NCBI GenBank assembly: GCA_951813855.1
Contig: OX638380.1
Location: forward strand, 2,238,876-2,302,875
Reading direction: 5' to 3'
DNA length: 64,000 bases
Source: an uncultured Verrucomicrobiae bacterium
Lineage (GTDB): Bacteria; Verrucomicrobiota; Verrucomicrobiia; Limisphaerales; AAA164-E04
Shown: one piece after another, positions 19,117-29,210 of the stretch
How the letters are laid out: each line of letters starts with the position of its first letter
Position numbering within the stretch: position 1 is the stretch's first letter
Translations under genes and position numbers: made by a program
The notes under the pieces: generated by a model
The model's input: the letters and a program-made list of their open reading frames with translations, nothing else
The model's database searches: none
Told to the model about the DNA's origin: nothing

Positions 19117-20505
19117 TCAGAACTGAAAATAGATGAAGGCCGTTCCCCGGGTCTCTCCGAACAACAAGATCGCGTACAGCATCGTCCCGTGAATCGCCCA
19201 CCGGTAACCGGGGCGCAGTTGGAGCGCAGGCATGGCGTCGGCGGCCAGTTTTTGCCAGATTTCGATCACGGCCAAAGGCAACAGGAAGAGTCCCAAACTC
19301 ACGAGGTAACTGCCCAACCACACCGGAACGGCCGGCTCCCAAACGTTCCAGGTAAACTGCACGATCTGTTCCAGGGACTGGGCGCGGAACAGCAACCAAC
19401 CGTAAAACACCAACGCCATGGTCGACGCCCAACCCCATCCCTTGCTCCAGCGGCTGTCCTCGGGAGTCCGCGCCCGAATCACACCCAACAAGGCTCCGTG
19501 CCACAGGCCCCAAAGCAGGAAATTCCACCCCGCACCATGCCAAAGGCCGGCCAGCAGCATGGTCAGCAGCAAATTAAACCGGTAACGCGCCGCCGAACAG
19601 CGATTGCCGCCCAAAGGGATGTACAGGTAATCCCGGAACCAGGTAGAAAGACTGATATGCCAACGCCGCCAGAAATCGCTCGGCGAGGTCGCGAAATAGG
19701 GCAAGTTGAAATTGATCATCAACCGCACTCCAAGCAGGGAGGCTACCCCGCGCGCAATATCCGAGTATCCCGAAAAATCGCAGTAGATCTGGAATCCGAA
19801 CGCCACGGTAGCCAAGAGAATTATCGGGCCGGCCGCCGCGCCGTCGCCGTAAACCAGATCAACCAAATAGGCTAAATTATCGGCGATCACCACCTTCTTG
19901 AATAACCCCCAAAGGATCAACCAGACTCCGGCTTCGAGGCGGTCTTTGGTTATCGGCCGGGTAGAGGTGAATTGCGGCAACAGATTGGTCGCGCGTTCGA
20001 TCGGCCCCGCGACCAGTTGGGGGAAAAACGAAATATAGGCCAAGAATGCGCCCAGGTCGCGCGTCGGGCGAAGCCGCCCCCGATAAACGTCGATCGTATA
20101 ACCGAGGCTCTGAAAAGTGTAGAAAGAGATGCCTACGGGTAAAACGACACCCAACAACGGCAGGCTCGCTTCGAAACCCAAAGCCTCCAATCCGCCCGCC
20201 ACGCTCTCCGAAAAGAAATCGAAGTATTTGAAAAAACCCAATACGCCGAGATTGACGCCCAGGCTCAATCCCAACCAGCGACGCCGGTTTTCGGGTTTGC
20301 CGGCCGCCAGAGCCTGTCCGACGAAAAAATCGACCAGGCTGGAGAGCAACAACAGCGACAGGAATCGCCAATCCCACCAGCCGTAGAAAAAATAACTGGC
20401 CCCGACGATCAACCAGTTGCGCCCGGCCAGACTGCCGCGCAGCAAAAAATGCAGCAGTAAAAACGCGCCGAGAAACCAGAAAAAAACCGCAGAATTAAAA
20501 TACAT
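19117..20505 (-). CDS. MBOAT-family O-acyltransferase (AlgI-like)
   Basis: The 462-residue polytopic protein has the AlgI signature: MYFNSAVFFWFLGAFLLL at the start, GASYFFYGWWDWRFLSLLL, LPVGISFYTFQSLGYTIDVY, and the catalytic region DFWRRWHISLSTWFRDYLY. LAGLWHGAGWNFLLWGLWHG then contains the essential His. I chose ATG 20505 (MYFNS) because family members start there; an in-frame start eight codons upstream adds only MRAARVAA. It moves acetyl groups across the inner membrane for O-acetylation of an exopolysaccharide together with the next gene. Confidence 0.92.
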   Translation of the reverse strand: MYFNSAVFFWFLGAFLLLHFLLRGSLAGRNWLIVGASYFFYGWWDWRFLSLLLLSSLVDFFVGQALAAGKPENRRRWLGLSLGVNLGVLGFFKYFDFFSESVAGGLEALGFEASLPLLGVVLPVGISFYTFQSLGYTIDVYRGRLRPTRDLGAFLAYISFFPQLVAGPIERATNLLPQFTSTRPITKDRLEAGVWLILWGLFKKVVIADNLAYLVDLVYGDGAAAGPIILLATVAFGFQIYCDFSGYSDIARGVASLLGVRLMINFNLPYFATSPSDFWRRWHISLSTWFRDYLYIPLGGNRCSAARYRFNLLLTMLLAGLWHGAGWNFLLWGLWHGALLGVIRARTPEDSRWSKGWGWASTMALVFYGWLLFRAQSLEQIVQFTWNVWEPAVPVWLGSYLVSLGLFLLPLAVIEIWQKLAADAMPALQLRPGYRWAIHGTMLYAILLFGETRGTAFIYFQF

Positions 20506-20709
20506 GGCCGCAACCCGCGCCGCCCGCAACCGTCATTTTTCCTGCCGGGACGACCAGAAAAACCGGTTCGCCTCCGAAACCGGCCATGATCCGGCAGCAA
20601 AAAAAAACTTGTAACCCCTGACGCTCAAATCCAGTCTATCCCCTTGACGTGGATGTCGGCACTGCCGGAAAGCGGTGCCAATCGTAACCCAATTGAAGGT
20701 GTGTACAAA

Positions 20710-21123
20710 ATGAAAAAGACCTGCTCCGTATTGTTCGCCTTATCGCTGGCGCTCGCCCTGCCCTTGTCGGCTGTCGAGACACCGGCTGCGACCGACGCAA
20801 CGCCCAAGAAGGAACGCAACTTCCGAGGCGAGCTTTCCTGCGCCAAATGCACCTTGAAAAAAGCCGAGTCTTGCCAGGCCGCGCTGACCATCAAGCGCAA
20901 GACCAAGAACACGGACGACGAAGGCAATCCGATCATCCGCACAGTCGTTCGTATGCTCAAGAACAACCAGGCCGCCAAGGACTTTCACGGCAACATCTGC
21001 GCTCCCAACAAGAAGGTAGCCGTCAAGGTCACCGGGGTGCTGGAAGGCGAAAAGAAGAACCGGATTATCGTCGCGAGCAAAATCGCCAAAGTCGTCAAAA
21101 AGAAGGCGAATACCGACTCTTGA
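20710..21123 (+). CDS. small exported cysteine-containing protein, function unknown
   Basis: The 137-residue protein has a signal peptide (MKKTCSVLFALSLALALPL, cleavage probably after LSA). A Lys-rich mature part follows, with FRGELSCAKCTLKKAESC and a lone C-terminal-half Cys in NICAPNKKV. The C-terminal half (VAVKVTGVLEGEKKNRIIVA) looks like a small OB-type beta barrel. The CxxC-x6-C cluster could bind a metal. Similar short exported proteins occur in PVC and Bacteroidetes genomes, but I cannot name a function. I chose ATG 20710, not the upstream start at 20644, because only the former begins a proper signal peptide. A strong terminator follows, so it is probably a single-gene transcript. 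Confidence 0.7.
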   Translation: MKKTCSVLFALSLALALPLSAVETPAATDATPKKERNFRGELSCAKCTLKKAESCQAALTIKRKTKNTDDEGNPIIRTVVRMLKNNQAAKDFHGNICAPNKKVAVKVTGVLEGEKKNRIIVASKIAKVVKKKANTDS

Positions 21124-21149
21124 CCTGATCGTCACGCGAATCACAATGC

Positions 21150-21181
21150 GGCCCGGGGTTCTCATCCCGGGCCTTTTTTTA
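21150..21181 (+). terminator. Rho-independent terminator
   Basis: An 8-bp GC-only stem (GGCCCGGG / CCCGGGCC) with an 8-base loop is followed directly by a run of eight T. It lies 27 bases after the stop of the small exported protein and just ahead of the channel gene, insulating the two. Confidence 0.93.
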
Positions 21182-21204
21182 TACCGCAATAAATCACAGG
21201 AAAA

Positions 21205-24200
21205 ATGAGCTGCGAAATGAAATATTCGGCACGCCAACGGCTGGTGCCGGGTTTCGCCCTGATCGCCGTTCTTTTCGGATTATCCGGCGAGAGCCGCGCC
21301 GCGGAAACCGAAGACCCGCTCGCCGAGGTCAAGCGCAAGCTGCAACTCGTCACCGAGAATCAAGAGCTGGAAGAAGAACTGCGCACGAAACTGCAGACCG
21401 CCTACCAGACCGCCGTCAGTTTTCACGAGCAAGCGCAGGCCCACGCCCAAAAACAGCAGCAATTCGAAGCTTCCATCGAATCGGCGCCTCAGGAAACGGC
21501 TCAATTCCGGCAGGAACTCGAAAACCTCGGCGAAGCGCTGACCACCAATGCCGTCCTGTTCGCCATCCCCGATTCGATTTCGCTGACCGAACTGGAGCAA
21601 CAGGCCACTAGCGCCCGCGCCCGGCTGGCCAGTCTCGAGAACGATCTGGCCACCATGAACGACCGGCTCGAAGGATTGCAGACGCGCCCGGCCGCGCTCC
21701 GCCAGGAACAGGAACAAATTACGGTAGCTCTGAACTCGATCGAACAGGCGCTGCAAGAAAACGCGCCCGAAGGCGACCTCTATCAGGAACCGGTCGCCAA
21801 CCGGACCATGTTGCTGGCGCGCCGCACGACCCGCGTGGCCGAGGCGGCCATGCTCACCCAGGAGGAATTGAGCTTGCCCCTGCGCCTCACCCGAGCGGAA
21901 ACCGAACGGGACTTGTTAATCCGCCGGATCGCCGACCAAAAGACCCGAGCCGACGTCATGGATCAGGCACTCTCGGAAAAGCGCCGCATCGCCGCCGCCG
22001 AAGCCGCCCGTCAAGCGCAAGAAGCCACTCGCGAGGCGGCCAGCAAGCACCCGCTGCTCGAAAAAATGGCTCAAGAAAACGCCGATCTGGCCGACGAACT
22101 GGAAGCTCAGGTACAGCTGATCGAGGACCGGCTGAAACTGGAACTGGAAACGATCAATGCGCGAAAGGAAACCATGACTCAGCGGTACCAACTGGCCCAA
22201 TCCCGCATCAAGGATATCGGGCTGAGCGACACGCTGGCGGTCCGCTTGCTGGATCAGCGGCGACGGCTTCCCGCCGTCAGCGTCAATCACCTGTCGCTTA
22301 AAAACCGGAAGGAAAAAATCATCGCCGCGGGCAACCGCCGGCTGGCCGTCGAAGACGAACAGGAAGAATTGCCCCAAGATCCCTCGGATGCGGCCGAAAC
22401 CGAAACCTGGAGCCGCATCCATTACCCGGAAGACTCCGAAACGATCGATCGGGAAAGATTATGGGCCGAAGCCGGCAAACTGCTCGAGCAACGAAAGATC
22501 GCCTTGCAAAACCTGGGCCAGGAATACACCCGGTTGTTGCAAGAATACGAAAAAATCGACTACGCGGAAAATCAGCATATCGAACTGGTCGAAGAATACG
22601 CCAAATACCTGGAAGAACGATTGCTTTGGATCCCCAGCGCTCCCCCGATTAATCGGAACATTTTCCGGGAAACCGGCGAGGCCGTCCGGACGATCTTTTC
22701 CCGGTCGCATCTGGATGAATTACAAAAAGCCGCCGTCGCCTTTCCCAGCGAACGGCCTTTGTTGACCGTGTTTTTGGGTTTGTTTTTGCTGACGTCGCTG
22801 GGCGGCCGACCGTTTTTCCGCCGCAAAGAACTGGATTACGCTCAAAGCGTCAAAAAACTTTCCACCGATACCTTCGAAGTCACCTTGCGGTCGCTGGGCA
22901 TGCTGCTGTTCCAATCGGCGCCGTTGGTCCTGACCCTGGCCTTGGTAGGCTGGCATTTGAACGCCGTCGAAACCGAACTCGGATTCGAAGACGAGAACGT
23001 ATTTTCCCGAGGATTAGGTTCCAGTTTGCTCTACGCCGCCGTTCACGTCTTCGGGATCCTCGTGCTGCTCAAGGCTTGCCGGCCCAACGGACTGGGCATG
23101 GCGCACTTTCGTTGGAACCCCGCCATCGCCGAACTGGTACGGCGGCAACTCTACTGGTTTTTTCCCGTCGTGCTTTGCGGCACGATCCTCATCGATTTTT
23201 CCGAAGAACAACCCGACGAAGTCTTTCGCCGCGGATTGAGCCGGCTGATCTTGATCGTTCTGATGCTGACTACCGCCGTGCTGGTCCACATCACCTTGCA
23301 TCCGAAACGCGGCATCTTTTCGGGCATCATCGACCGCTCTCCCAAAGGTTGGCTTCACCGGCTGCAGTTCGTCTGGCATCGCGGCCTGACCTTGGTTCCG
23401 ATCGGGTTCGCCGCGCTTTCCGCCCTGGGTTATCACCACACGGTCGTGCAGCTGACCCGGCAAACCGCCATCACCCTTTCGTTCTTGATCAGCGCTTTTA
23501 TCGTCCATCAACTGATTCGCCGTTGGTTTTTGGCCAAGGAACGGAAACTGAAACTGGAACGCTGGCTGGCCGCTCGCCGCAACACGAGCCAAGACAAAAA
23601 GGACGCCAAGGGAACGACCGAAGCGCCCCTGCCCGAGATCGTCGAAGAAGAAATCGACGTCAAGGTACTGGGCGAACAGACTCAGCGATTTCTTCGTTCG
23701 TTGATGAATTTTCTAGTGCTGGTGGGCATCTGGCTGATCTGGTCCGACATCCTGCCGGCGCTCAAGGTATTGGATACCGTCGAACTCTGGCATGCCGCAG
23801 CCGTGGTGGACGGGCAATCGGTCGTCCAGCCGATCACTCTGAGGCATATCGCTCTGGTCCTGATCATCATCGCGATCCTCACCGTGACGGTTCGTAATAT
23901 TTCTGGAGCGCTGGAAATCGGAATCCTCCAAAACCTCCCGCTGCAACCGGGCAGCCGCTACGCCATCGTCACGGTTTCCCAATACGTGGTTTTCATGATC
24001 GGCGTCGTCATCGTGTTCAAAACGCTCGGGTTCACGCTCGCCCAATTCGGCTGGATCGTGACCGCCCTGAGCGTGGGACTGGGTTTCGGATTGCAGGAAG
24101 TGGTGGCCAACTTCGTCAGCGGCGTCATTTTGCTCGCCGAACGGCCGATCCGGGTCGGAGATATCGTCACCGTGGGCGACGTGAGCGGCGTCGTCTCCCG

Positions 24201-24660
24201 CATCCGCATCCGGGCCACGACGATCACCAATTGGAACCGCCAGGAATTAGTCGTTCCCAACAAGGAATTCATCACCGGCCGCATTCTCAACTGGACGCTG
24301 AGCAACACCGTCAACCGAATCGTCATCGTGGCCGGCGTGGCCTACGGCACCGACACCGAAAAGGCCCGCGAACTGCTCCTCCGCACCGCCCAGAATCACC
24401 CGTTGATCATGAAGGAACCCGGGCCGATGGCCACCTTCGAAGGGTTCGACGACAGTTCGCTCCGGCTGGTGCTCAGATGTTATCTACCCAATCTCGACAA
24501 CCGGTTGTCGGTCACGACCGAATTACATTCCACCATCGCCCGGGAGTTCGAAAAAGCGGGTATCGATATCGCCTTCCCGCACCGGGATATCGTGTTGCAT
24601 ACTCCCGGCGGTTCGCCGGTCGGCACCGCCCCCCAAACCGAAGAGCGCCCCAAAGATTAA
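21205..24660 (+). CDS. large mechanosensitive channel, MscK/KefA-like
   Basis: The 1,151-residue protein has a signal peptide (ALIAVLFGLSGESRA). A long periplasmic coiled-coil region follows (about residues 35-450, rich in Glu/Gln/Arg heptads). Several membrane helices lie between about residues 515 and 900. The MscS domain at about 905-1130 includes WIVTALSVGLGFGLQEVVAN (the pore helix), FVSGVILLAERPIRVGDIVT, and the beta domain VPNKEFITGRILNWTLSN. Such channels open under membrane tension to release solutes during osmotic downshock. The periplasmic extension and length are as in MscK rather than MscS. An AGG shortly before ATG 21205 supports the start; ATG 21217 is an alternative. Confidence 0.92.
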   Translation: MSCEMKYSARQRLVPGFALIAVLFGLSGESRAAETEDPLAEVKRKLQLVTENQELEEELRTKLQTAYQTAVSFHEQAQAHAQKQQQFEASIESAPQETAQFRQELENLGEALTTNAVLFAIPDSISLTELEQQATSARARLASLENDLATMNDRLEGLQTRPAALRQEQEQITVALNSIEQALQENAPEGDLYQEPVANRTMLLARRTTRVAEAAMLTQEELSLPLRLTRAETERDLLIRRIADQKTRADVMDQALSEKRRIAAAEAARQAQEATREAASKHPLLEKMAQENADLADELEAQVQLIEDRLKLELETINARKETMTQRYQLAQSRIKDIGLSDTLAVRLLDQRRRLPAVSVNHLSLKNRKEKIIAAGNRRLAVEDEQEELPQDPSDAAETETWSRIHYPEDSETIDRERLWAEAGKLLEQRKIALQNLGQEYTRLLQEYEKIDYAENQHIELVEEYAKYLEERLLWIPSAPPINRNIFRETGEAVRTIFSRSHLDELQKAAVAFPSERPLLTVFLGLFLLTSLGGRPFFRRKELDYAQSVKKLSTDTFEVTLRSLGMLLFQSAPLVLTLALVGWHLNAVETELGFEDENVFSRGLGSSLLYAAVHVFGILVLLKACRPNGLGMAHFRWNPAIAELVRRQLYWFFPVVLCGTILIDFSEEQPDEVFRRGLSRLILIVLMLTTAVLVHITLHPKRGIFSGIIDRSPKGWLHRLQFVWHRGLTLVPIGFAALSALGYHHTVVQLTRQTAITLSFLISAFIVHQLIRRWFLAKERKLKLERWLAARRNTSQDKKDAKGTTEAPLPEIVEEEIDVKVLGEQTQRFLRSLMNFLVLVGIWLIWSDILPALKVLDTVELWHAAAVVDGQSVVQPITLRHIALVLIIIAILTVTVRNISGALEIGILQNLPLQPGSRYAIVTVSQYVVFMIGVVIVFKTLGFTLAQFGWIVTALSVGLGFGLQEVVANFVSGVILLAERPIRVGDIVTVGDVSGVVSRIRIRATTITNWNRQELVVPNKEFITGRILNWTLSNTVNRIVIVAGVAYGTDTEKARELLLRTAQNHPLIMKEPGPMATFEGFDDSSLRLVLRCYLPNLDNRLSVTTELHSTIAREFEKAGIDIAFPHRDIVLHTPGGSPVGTAPQTEERPKD

Positions 24661-25074
24661 ACTGGCCTTTCCCGCTCGGAAGACGCGGCGCCATTCCCGG
24701 GGCACCTAGCCGAAACCGATGCGCCGGGAATCGGGGCATCGATCGATGCGCTCCTCTCGACGGATAGCGCGTCGCGGGCGAACGACGGCTGTTTCCCGAT
24801 TCGGTTCCCGGAAATCCGGTCACGGCTGTTTCCGGCTCCGGAGAGACCGCCCCTTCGCGATAATATACCGTAGTTGCACCCGCAGCCGAATCGACGGCTG
24901 ACTCCCGCGATCGTTCCGAAATCCTCGACTACCGGCGCTTAGCGACTGCGCCGCCAGCCGAAAAATATCGATTCGGAATATCGGTGGAAAAAAAGGCTTG
25001 CCTCATTTCGAGAGATCTATGATGATTCGCAAGGTATCTGGTATAACCAAGATGCTAACGGACTCGACGACGAC
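24661..25074. other. intergenic stretch, presumed promoter region of the padR operon
   Basis: About 410 bases with no credible coding frame, RNA gene or terminator-like hairpin. PadR proteins usually bind a palindrome in their own promoter, so an operator is expected here, but I could not fix one by eye. Confidence 0.45.
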
Positions 25075-25422
25075 ATGCCGGAATTGCTCGAAAACTGGAC
25101 CGTTCAGATGCGCAAGGGCATCTTGGAGCTCTGCATTCTGCGTTCCCTGTCTCAGACCAATCGCTACGGCTACGACTTGGCCAAATCTCTGGTCGCGCTT
25201 CCGGGACTCAATACCAAAGAAGGCACCATCTATCCGTTGCTTTCCCGGCTGCGTGCCGGAGGACTGGTCAAATCCCAACTGGTCGAATCGCCGGAAGGTC
25301 CCGCGCGCAAGTATTATTCCCTGACCCAACACGGTCGCGATCAACTCGCCCTGATGAACGCCTTTTTCCAAACCCTGTCGCAGTCGCTGAACGATGCCGA
25401 AATGAAAGGAGAGCGGAAATGA
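25075..25422 (+). CDS. PadR-family transcriptional regulator
   Basis: The 115-residue protein is one winged-helix domain with the family pattern: MRKGILELCILRSLSQTNRY, GYDLAKSLV, TKEGTIYPLLSRLRAGGLV (recognition helix and wing) and RKYYSLTQHGRDQL, ending in a short dimerisation helix. PadR proteins are repressors, often of the genes next to them. The stop overlaps the start of the next gene by 4 bp, and that gene begins with a HAAS-type domain, a known partner arrangement for PadR. It very likely controls the PEP-CTERM protein behind it. Confidence 0.92.
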   Translation: MPELLENWTVQMRKGILELCILRSLSQTNRYGYDLAKSLVALPGLNTKEGTIYPLLSRLRAGGLVKSQLVESPEGPARKYYSLTQHGRDQLALMNAFFQTLSQSLNDAEMKGERK

Positions 25423-28016
25423 CGCAATGGTCAGCCGAGGCCAAGACGGAACTGGAAGAATTCCTGCTGCTCCAGCGCAACGCCTTGCATGCCGAATCGG
25501 GGGTCGACGCCGACGAAGTGATCGACAACCTGCGCACTCATATTCAGGAAGAAGTCCGGTCCCGTAAACTGCAAGTCGTTACCCGAGAAGACGTCAAGAC
25601 CATCACCAACGGGTTAGGAACTTCCAGCGACAAAACCAGAAGCGTTTGGACGCAACTCAGCCCGCTGTCCGGTCTGATGCTGACCATCTTCGGCGTCGTG
25701 TTGCCGACGATTTCCATCCTTTTCGAGTTGTGGTTTCACCTCTGCGCCCGGACGTTCTTCGACCCGATCCCAACCTGGTGGCATGTGCTGTTGGTGTCCT
25801 CGGTGCCGGTCGCCAACGCCATGATCATTTACCGGACCAAAACGAAAAGGTTTCGTCCCGCCCCGTTCCTGACGGCGCTGAACATGGCGACCATGATCAT
25901 CGCTTTTTACTACACGATAGCCTTTTTCGTTCTGCTGCTTCCCGGAATGGTCACCGTCTTCTATTTCGGGTTCGGGTTGCTGCCGATGGGACCGCTGTTC
26001 GCGTTTATCGGAACTCTCTATTGCCGCCGTTTTCTCAGTTACCCTCCCCTAACCCGACGATACCGATGGTCTCTGGCCGGCCTGTTGAGCGCCGCCGCCC
26101 TGCTCGGCGCACTCGAACTATCGGTGATCGTCAGCCGGATCGGGCTCCAGCTAGCGGATTCCAAACAGCCGGCGGTAAGCCAGACGGGGATCGAACTGCT
26201 TCGGACCTTAGGCAGCGAACGAACCATGTTGCAAGCCTGTTACGAACGCCCGAGAAACGTCACCAACTTGGCCGCCTTGCTCTTGTCCAACGGCAAAGCC
26301 ATTAACCAACAGAAAGCCAGGGAAGTCTTTTACCGGGTGACCGGCAAACCCTTCAATTCCGTCCGACCGCCCCGGCTCTACTTCACCAACGGCCGCTGGG
26401 AAGCTCTGGATAATATGACCTGGGATTTCGACGAAGGGTTGGGAGGCACCGCCGTAGCCGGTCGGGTGGGCGGCCTGTGGCTCAACAGTTCCCGACTGGA
26501 CGGACACATCTTCAAACGGGCCCACCTCGGGTATTTGGAATGGACCTTTCAATTCGACAATCAATCGTCCATGCAACGCGAAGCTCGGGCCAGGATTTTG
26601 CTGCCGCCCGGCGGAATCGTGTCTCGACTGACCCTGTGGGTCAACGGCGAGGAACGAGAAGCGGCCTTCGCCGGGCGGCAACAAACTCGCGAAGCCTATC
26701 AGGAAGTCGCCGTACGGCAGAGAAAGGATCCCGTCTTGGTCACGACTTCCGGACCCGACCAAATCCTGATGCAGTGCTTCCCGATCCCGCCGGACGGCGG
26801 CACCATGAAAGTTCGCATCGGCATCACGACCCCCTTGGTCATGAACAGTCCCCTCCAAGGACGGCTGAAGCTGCCGCGAATCATCGAACGTAATTTCAAT
26901 CTGACTGCCGAACTAAAACACTCGCTCTGGCTCCAATCGCAATCTTCGCTTTCCAGCGACCTGAGCACTTTGCATTCCAGCGTCGGAGATGAAAACGAAG
27001 CGAAGCTCATTGGTCAGATCGACGATTCGGAGATGCTGTCCTCCGACGCGACCGTCGAAGTTCTTTCCCCCGATCCGTCCGTCAGAGTACAAACTCCGGG
27101 ACTGGATTCCGACCGAGCGATCCTGCAGGAGCTCGGGCCGTCTTCGCCTCTGAATGTCGATCGCCTGGTACTCGCCGTTGACGACTCCAAAGGGATCGCC
27201 CCTTACCTTCCGGAGATCGTCAACGGACTGAAGTCTCTGCCCGATTCGATCGAGTTACTCGTGATCACGGCATCGGCAAGTCGAGATCGGCAACGAGAAT
27301 ACCTCCCGATTTCGGTAGAAGAAGCGGCCCGCCACATTAATTCGATCACCGCCGTCGGCGGACAAGACAACCTCTCCCTGTTGGTCCGTGCCTGGGAGTT
27401 GGCCGCGGAAACGCCTTCGGGGGCCGTTTTATGGATCCATTGTCCCCAGCCCTTGCTGATCGGGCCGGAACAGGCTCTCGCCCAAAGACTGGAAAGAAGC
27501 CCTTCCCGTCCCCGAATCTTCGGGATTCAGACCATCGATGGCCCCAATCGAATCCGAGAAAAGCAGCTGGCCATCAAATCCGTTTCCCGCTTCGATACCT
27601 TCGAAGAAGATCTGACTCGTTGGCTGGAACAACTCAACTCGGAAACCGGCCCCTTGCGGTTCACGCGTCAAGCCGTCTTGAAAGAGGATCCCTTGGTCGA
27701 TCCCGAAACCACCCCGGAGACCACCGACCATGTGCGTCGGCTTTGGGCCGCCGAACGAATCGAATTGCTGGCGAGCAAGGTAGATTTAGATGCCGCCATT
27801 CGCCTGTCCGCCCGAGAACAATTGGTCACTTCCGTTTCGGGAGCCGTCGTATTGGAGACCAAAGAACAGTTCGACCGGGCCGGCCTGACTCCCGTCAACC
27901 CCTCGACCGTTCCAGTGATCCCCGAACCCGAAACCTGGCTGTTAATGGCACTGAGCCTGGGAGCGCTGTGGTGGCTACGCCGCCGTCAAACTGCCGGTCA
28001 CTTTTGCAGGCGTTGA
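25419..28016 (+). CDS. HAAS-membrane-VIT-VWA protein with PEP-CTERM sorting signal
   Basis: The 865-residue protein has several parts in order. Residues 1-50 (ELEEFLLLQRNAL, VIDNLRTHIQEEV) form a HAAS-type domain as found next to PadR. About six hydrophobic helices lie between residues 80 and 250. A VIT-like domain sits at roughly 365-490 (RARILLPPGGIVSRLTLWVN, REAYQEV). A VWA-like domain follows at roughly 575-730, with LVLAVDDSKGIAPYLPEI in place of the strict DxSxS metal site. The C-terminal sorting signal has VIPEPETWLLMALSLGALWW then RRRQ (about residues 831-857). The PEP motif implies export and processing by an exosortase, encoded elsewhere. A cytoplasmic regulatory head plus a surface adhesion-like tail in one chain is unusual. 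Confidence 0.8.
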   Translation: MTQWSAEAKTELEEFLLLQRNALHAESGVDADEVIDNLRTHIQEEVRSRKLQVVTREDVKTITNGLGTSSDKTRSVWTQLSPLSGLMLTIFGVVLPTISILFELWFHLCARTFFDPIPTWWHVLLVSSVPVANAMIIYRTKTKRFRPAPFLTALNMATMIIAFYYTIAFFVLLLPGMVTVFYFGFGLLPMGPLFAFIGTLYCRRFLSYPPLTRRYRWSLAGLLSAAALLGALELSVIVSRIGLQLADSKQPAVSQTGIELLRTLGSERTMLQACYERPRNVTNLAALLLSNGKAINQQKAREVFYRVTGKPFNSVRPPRLYFTNGRWEALDNMTWDFDEGLGGTAVAGRVGGLWLNSSRLDGHIFKRAHLGYLEWTFQFDNQSSMQREARARILLPPGGIVSRLTLWVNGEEREAAFAGRQQTREAYQEVAVRQRKDPVLVTTSGPDQILMQCFPIPPDGGTMKVRIGITTPLVMNSPLQGRLKLPRIIERNFNLTAELKHSLWLQSQSSLSSDLSTLHSSVGDENEAKLIGQIDDSEMLSSDATVEVLSPDPSVRVQTPGLDSDRAILQELGPSSPLNVDRLVLAVDDSKGIAPYLPEIVNGLKSLPDSIELLVITASASRDRQREYLPISVEEAARHINSITAVGGQDNLSLLVRAWELAAETPSGAVLWIHCPQPLLIGPEQALAQRLERSPSRPRIFGIQTIDGPNRIREKQLAIKSVSRFDTFEEDLTRWLEQLNSETGPLRFTRQAVLKEDPLVDPETTPETTDHVRRLWAAERIELLASKVDLDAAIRLSAREQLVTSVSGAVVLETKEQFDRAGLTPVNPSTVPVIPEPETWLLMALSLGALWWLRRRQTAGHFCRR

Positions 28017-28853
28017 CTTTTGGTACCGCCGTTCCGATTTCCGTGAGTCTTGGGAAGCGGTCCTGATCGAATCGAACACTTCCCCTTCCCTAACGACCGA
28101 CGGTTCTCTCCGAATCCCAACCCCGCACTCGAATCCGTTCCCCACCTCGGGTAATTCGATGGCCCGTTTTTCCGCCTAGGAATAATCCTCCAACGCCGTC
28201 AACGGCAGCAAACGCCGACGATCCCATACCGATCGCTCGCCACGAGAATTCTCCCGAGACGCATCTTCCCGAGAGATCGGCTCTCATAATGCCACACCGA
28301 ATTATTTCCATGAGACACCATAGATCCTGATCAGAACAACGCCTCTTCATACAGGTCCCGTCACGAATCGTTGGCTCACGCTGCCGACGAACCTGTTTGC
28401 TAATCAACGGCATCGTATTTCCGTCTGATTTCAAACGCACCACCGAAATGTCAAATTCTAACGTTATACCTGGCCCGAAAAAAATTCCCCCAAAGGATTG
28501 ACGATTCGCCAAAGTTTGGACTACAATCCTTCACGTTGTCTATCGGGTACTCGGCATATGGAACAGGAAACGAATTGGTCCACCACCAAGGAAAGGGTAT
28601 ATCTTCGGAGATCCTTTTCTCGGAGTCTGAGGAACATCCTTCTCAGTCCAACGCTCCTCATGGACGGAAGAATGGACAACACTCAGTTTACCCGTGACTT
28701 TACCAGTTAGCGAAACAGGAGGCGTGCGGTCGAAACCAGGCATAAGATTTGCGAGTCTCCCTCCCATTAGCCCGTCATGGAAGCCTGATTCAGATACGAA
28801 AGCGATCAACTCCACCGGAACGCTTGGTTTTCACATAATTACTTGATTGTGGC
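28017..28853. other. intergenic stretch at the edge of the AT-rich island
   Basis: About 840 bases without a supported gene. Short frames (28090-28512 minus, 28498-28710 plus, 28540-28815 minus) have no recognisable features and conflict with one another. Base composition shifts towards AT near the right end, where the acquired island begins. Confidence 0.45.
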
Positions 28854-29210
28854 ATGAAAAAGGGACTATATCCATATTTACTAACTCGCGCCAAAACCCA
28901 TGGAATATGGATAGCGAGGCTTGTACTCATCGCATTTTTATGTGTTTCATGGCTAGATGCACTAAGGCTACAAGCTCAAAATATTACATTGCCAGAACCT
29001 AGTCAACGTTCCGATTTTCTGGAACATTTCGATGATTTTGTTGAAGCGACGCTGACTTGCTGCCTTAGCGAAACGTATGATCCTATTACAGGAAACAGAC
29101 GCATGGACGTCGAAAATAGAAAGACAATCGAACAAATACTTGAATATGCCGAAAAACTCATAAATCTGAATCGCGACAATGTTTGGGCCAGCTGGAAAGC
29201 CGAACGAGTA

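Noticed and set aside
19115..19543. N-terminal extension of the AlgX-like protein up to 19543
   Set aside because: The extra 143 residues overlap the MBOAT gene in another frame and are a shadow. The ATG at 19114 directly after the MBOAT stop begins a proper membrane-anchored protein.
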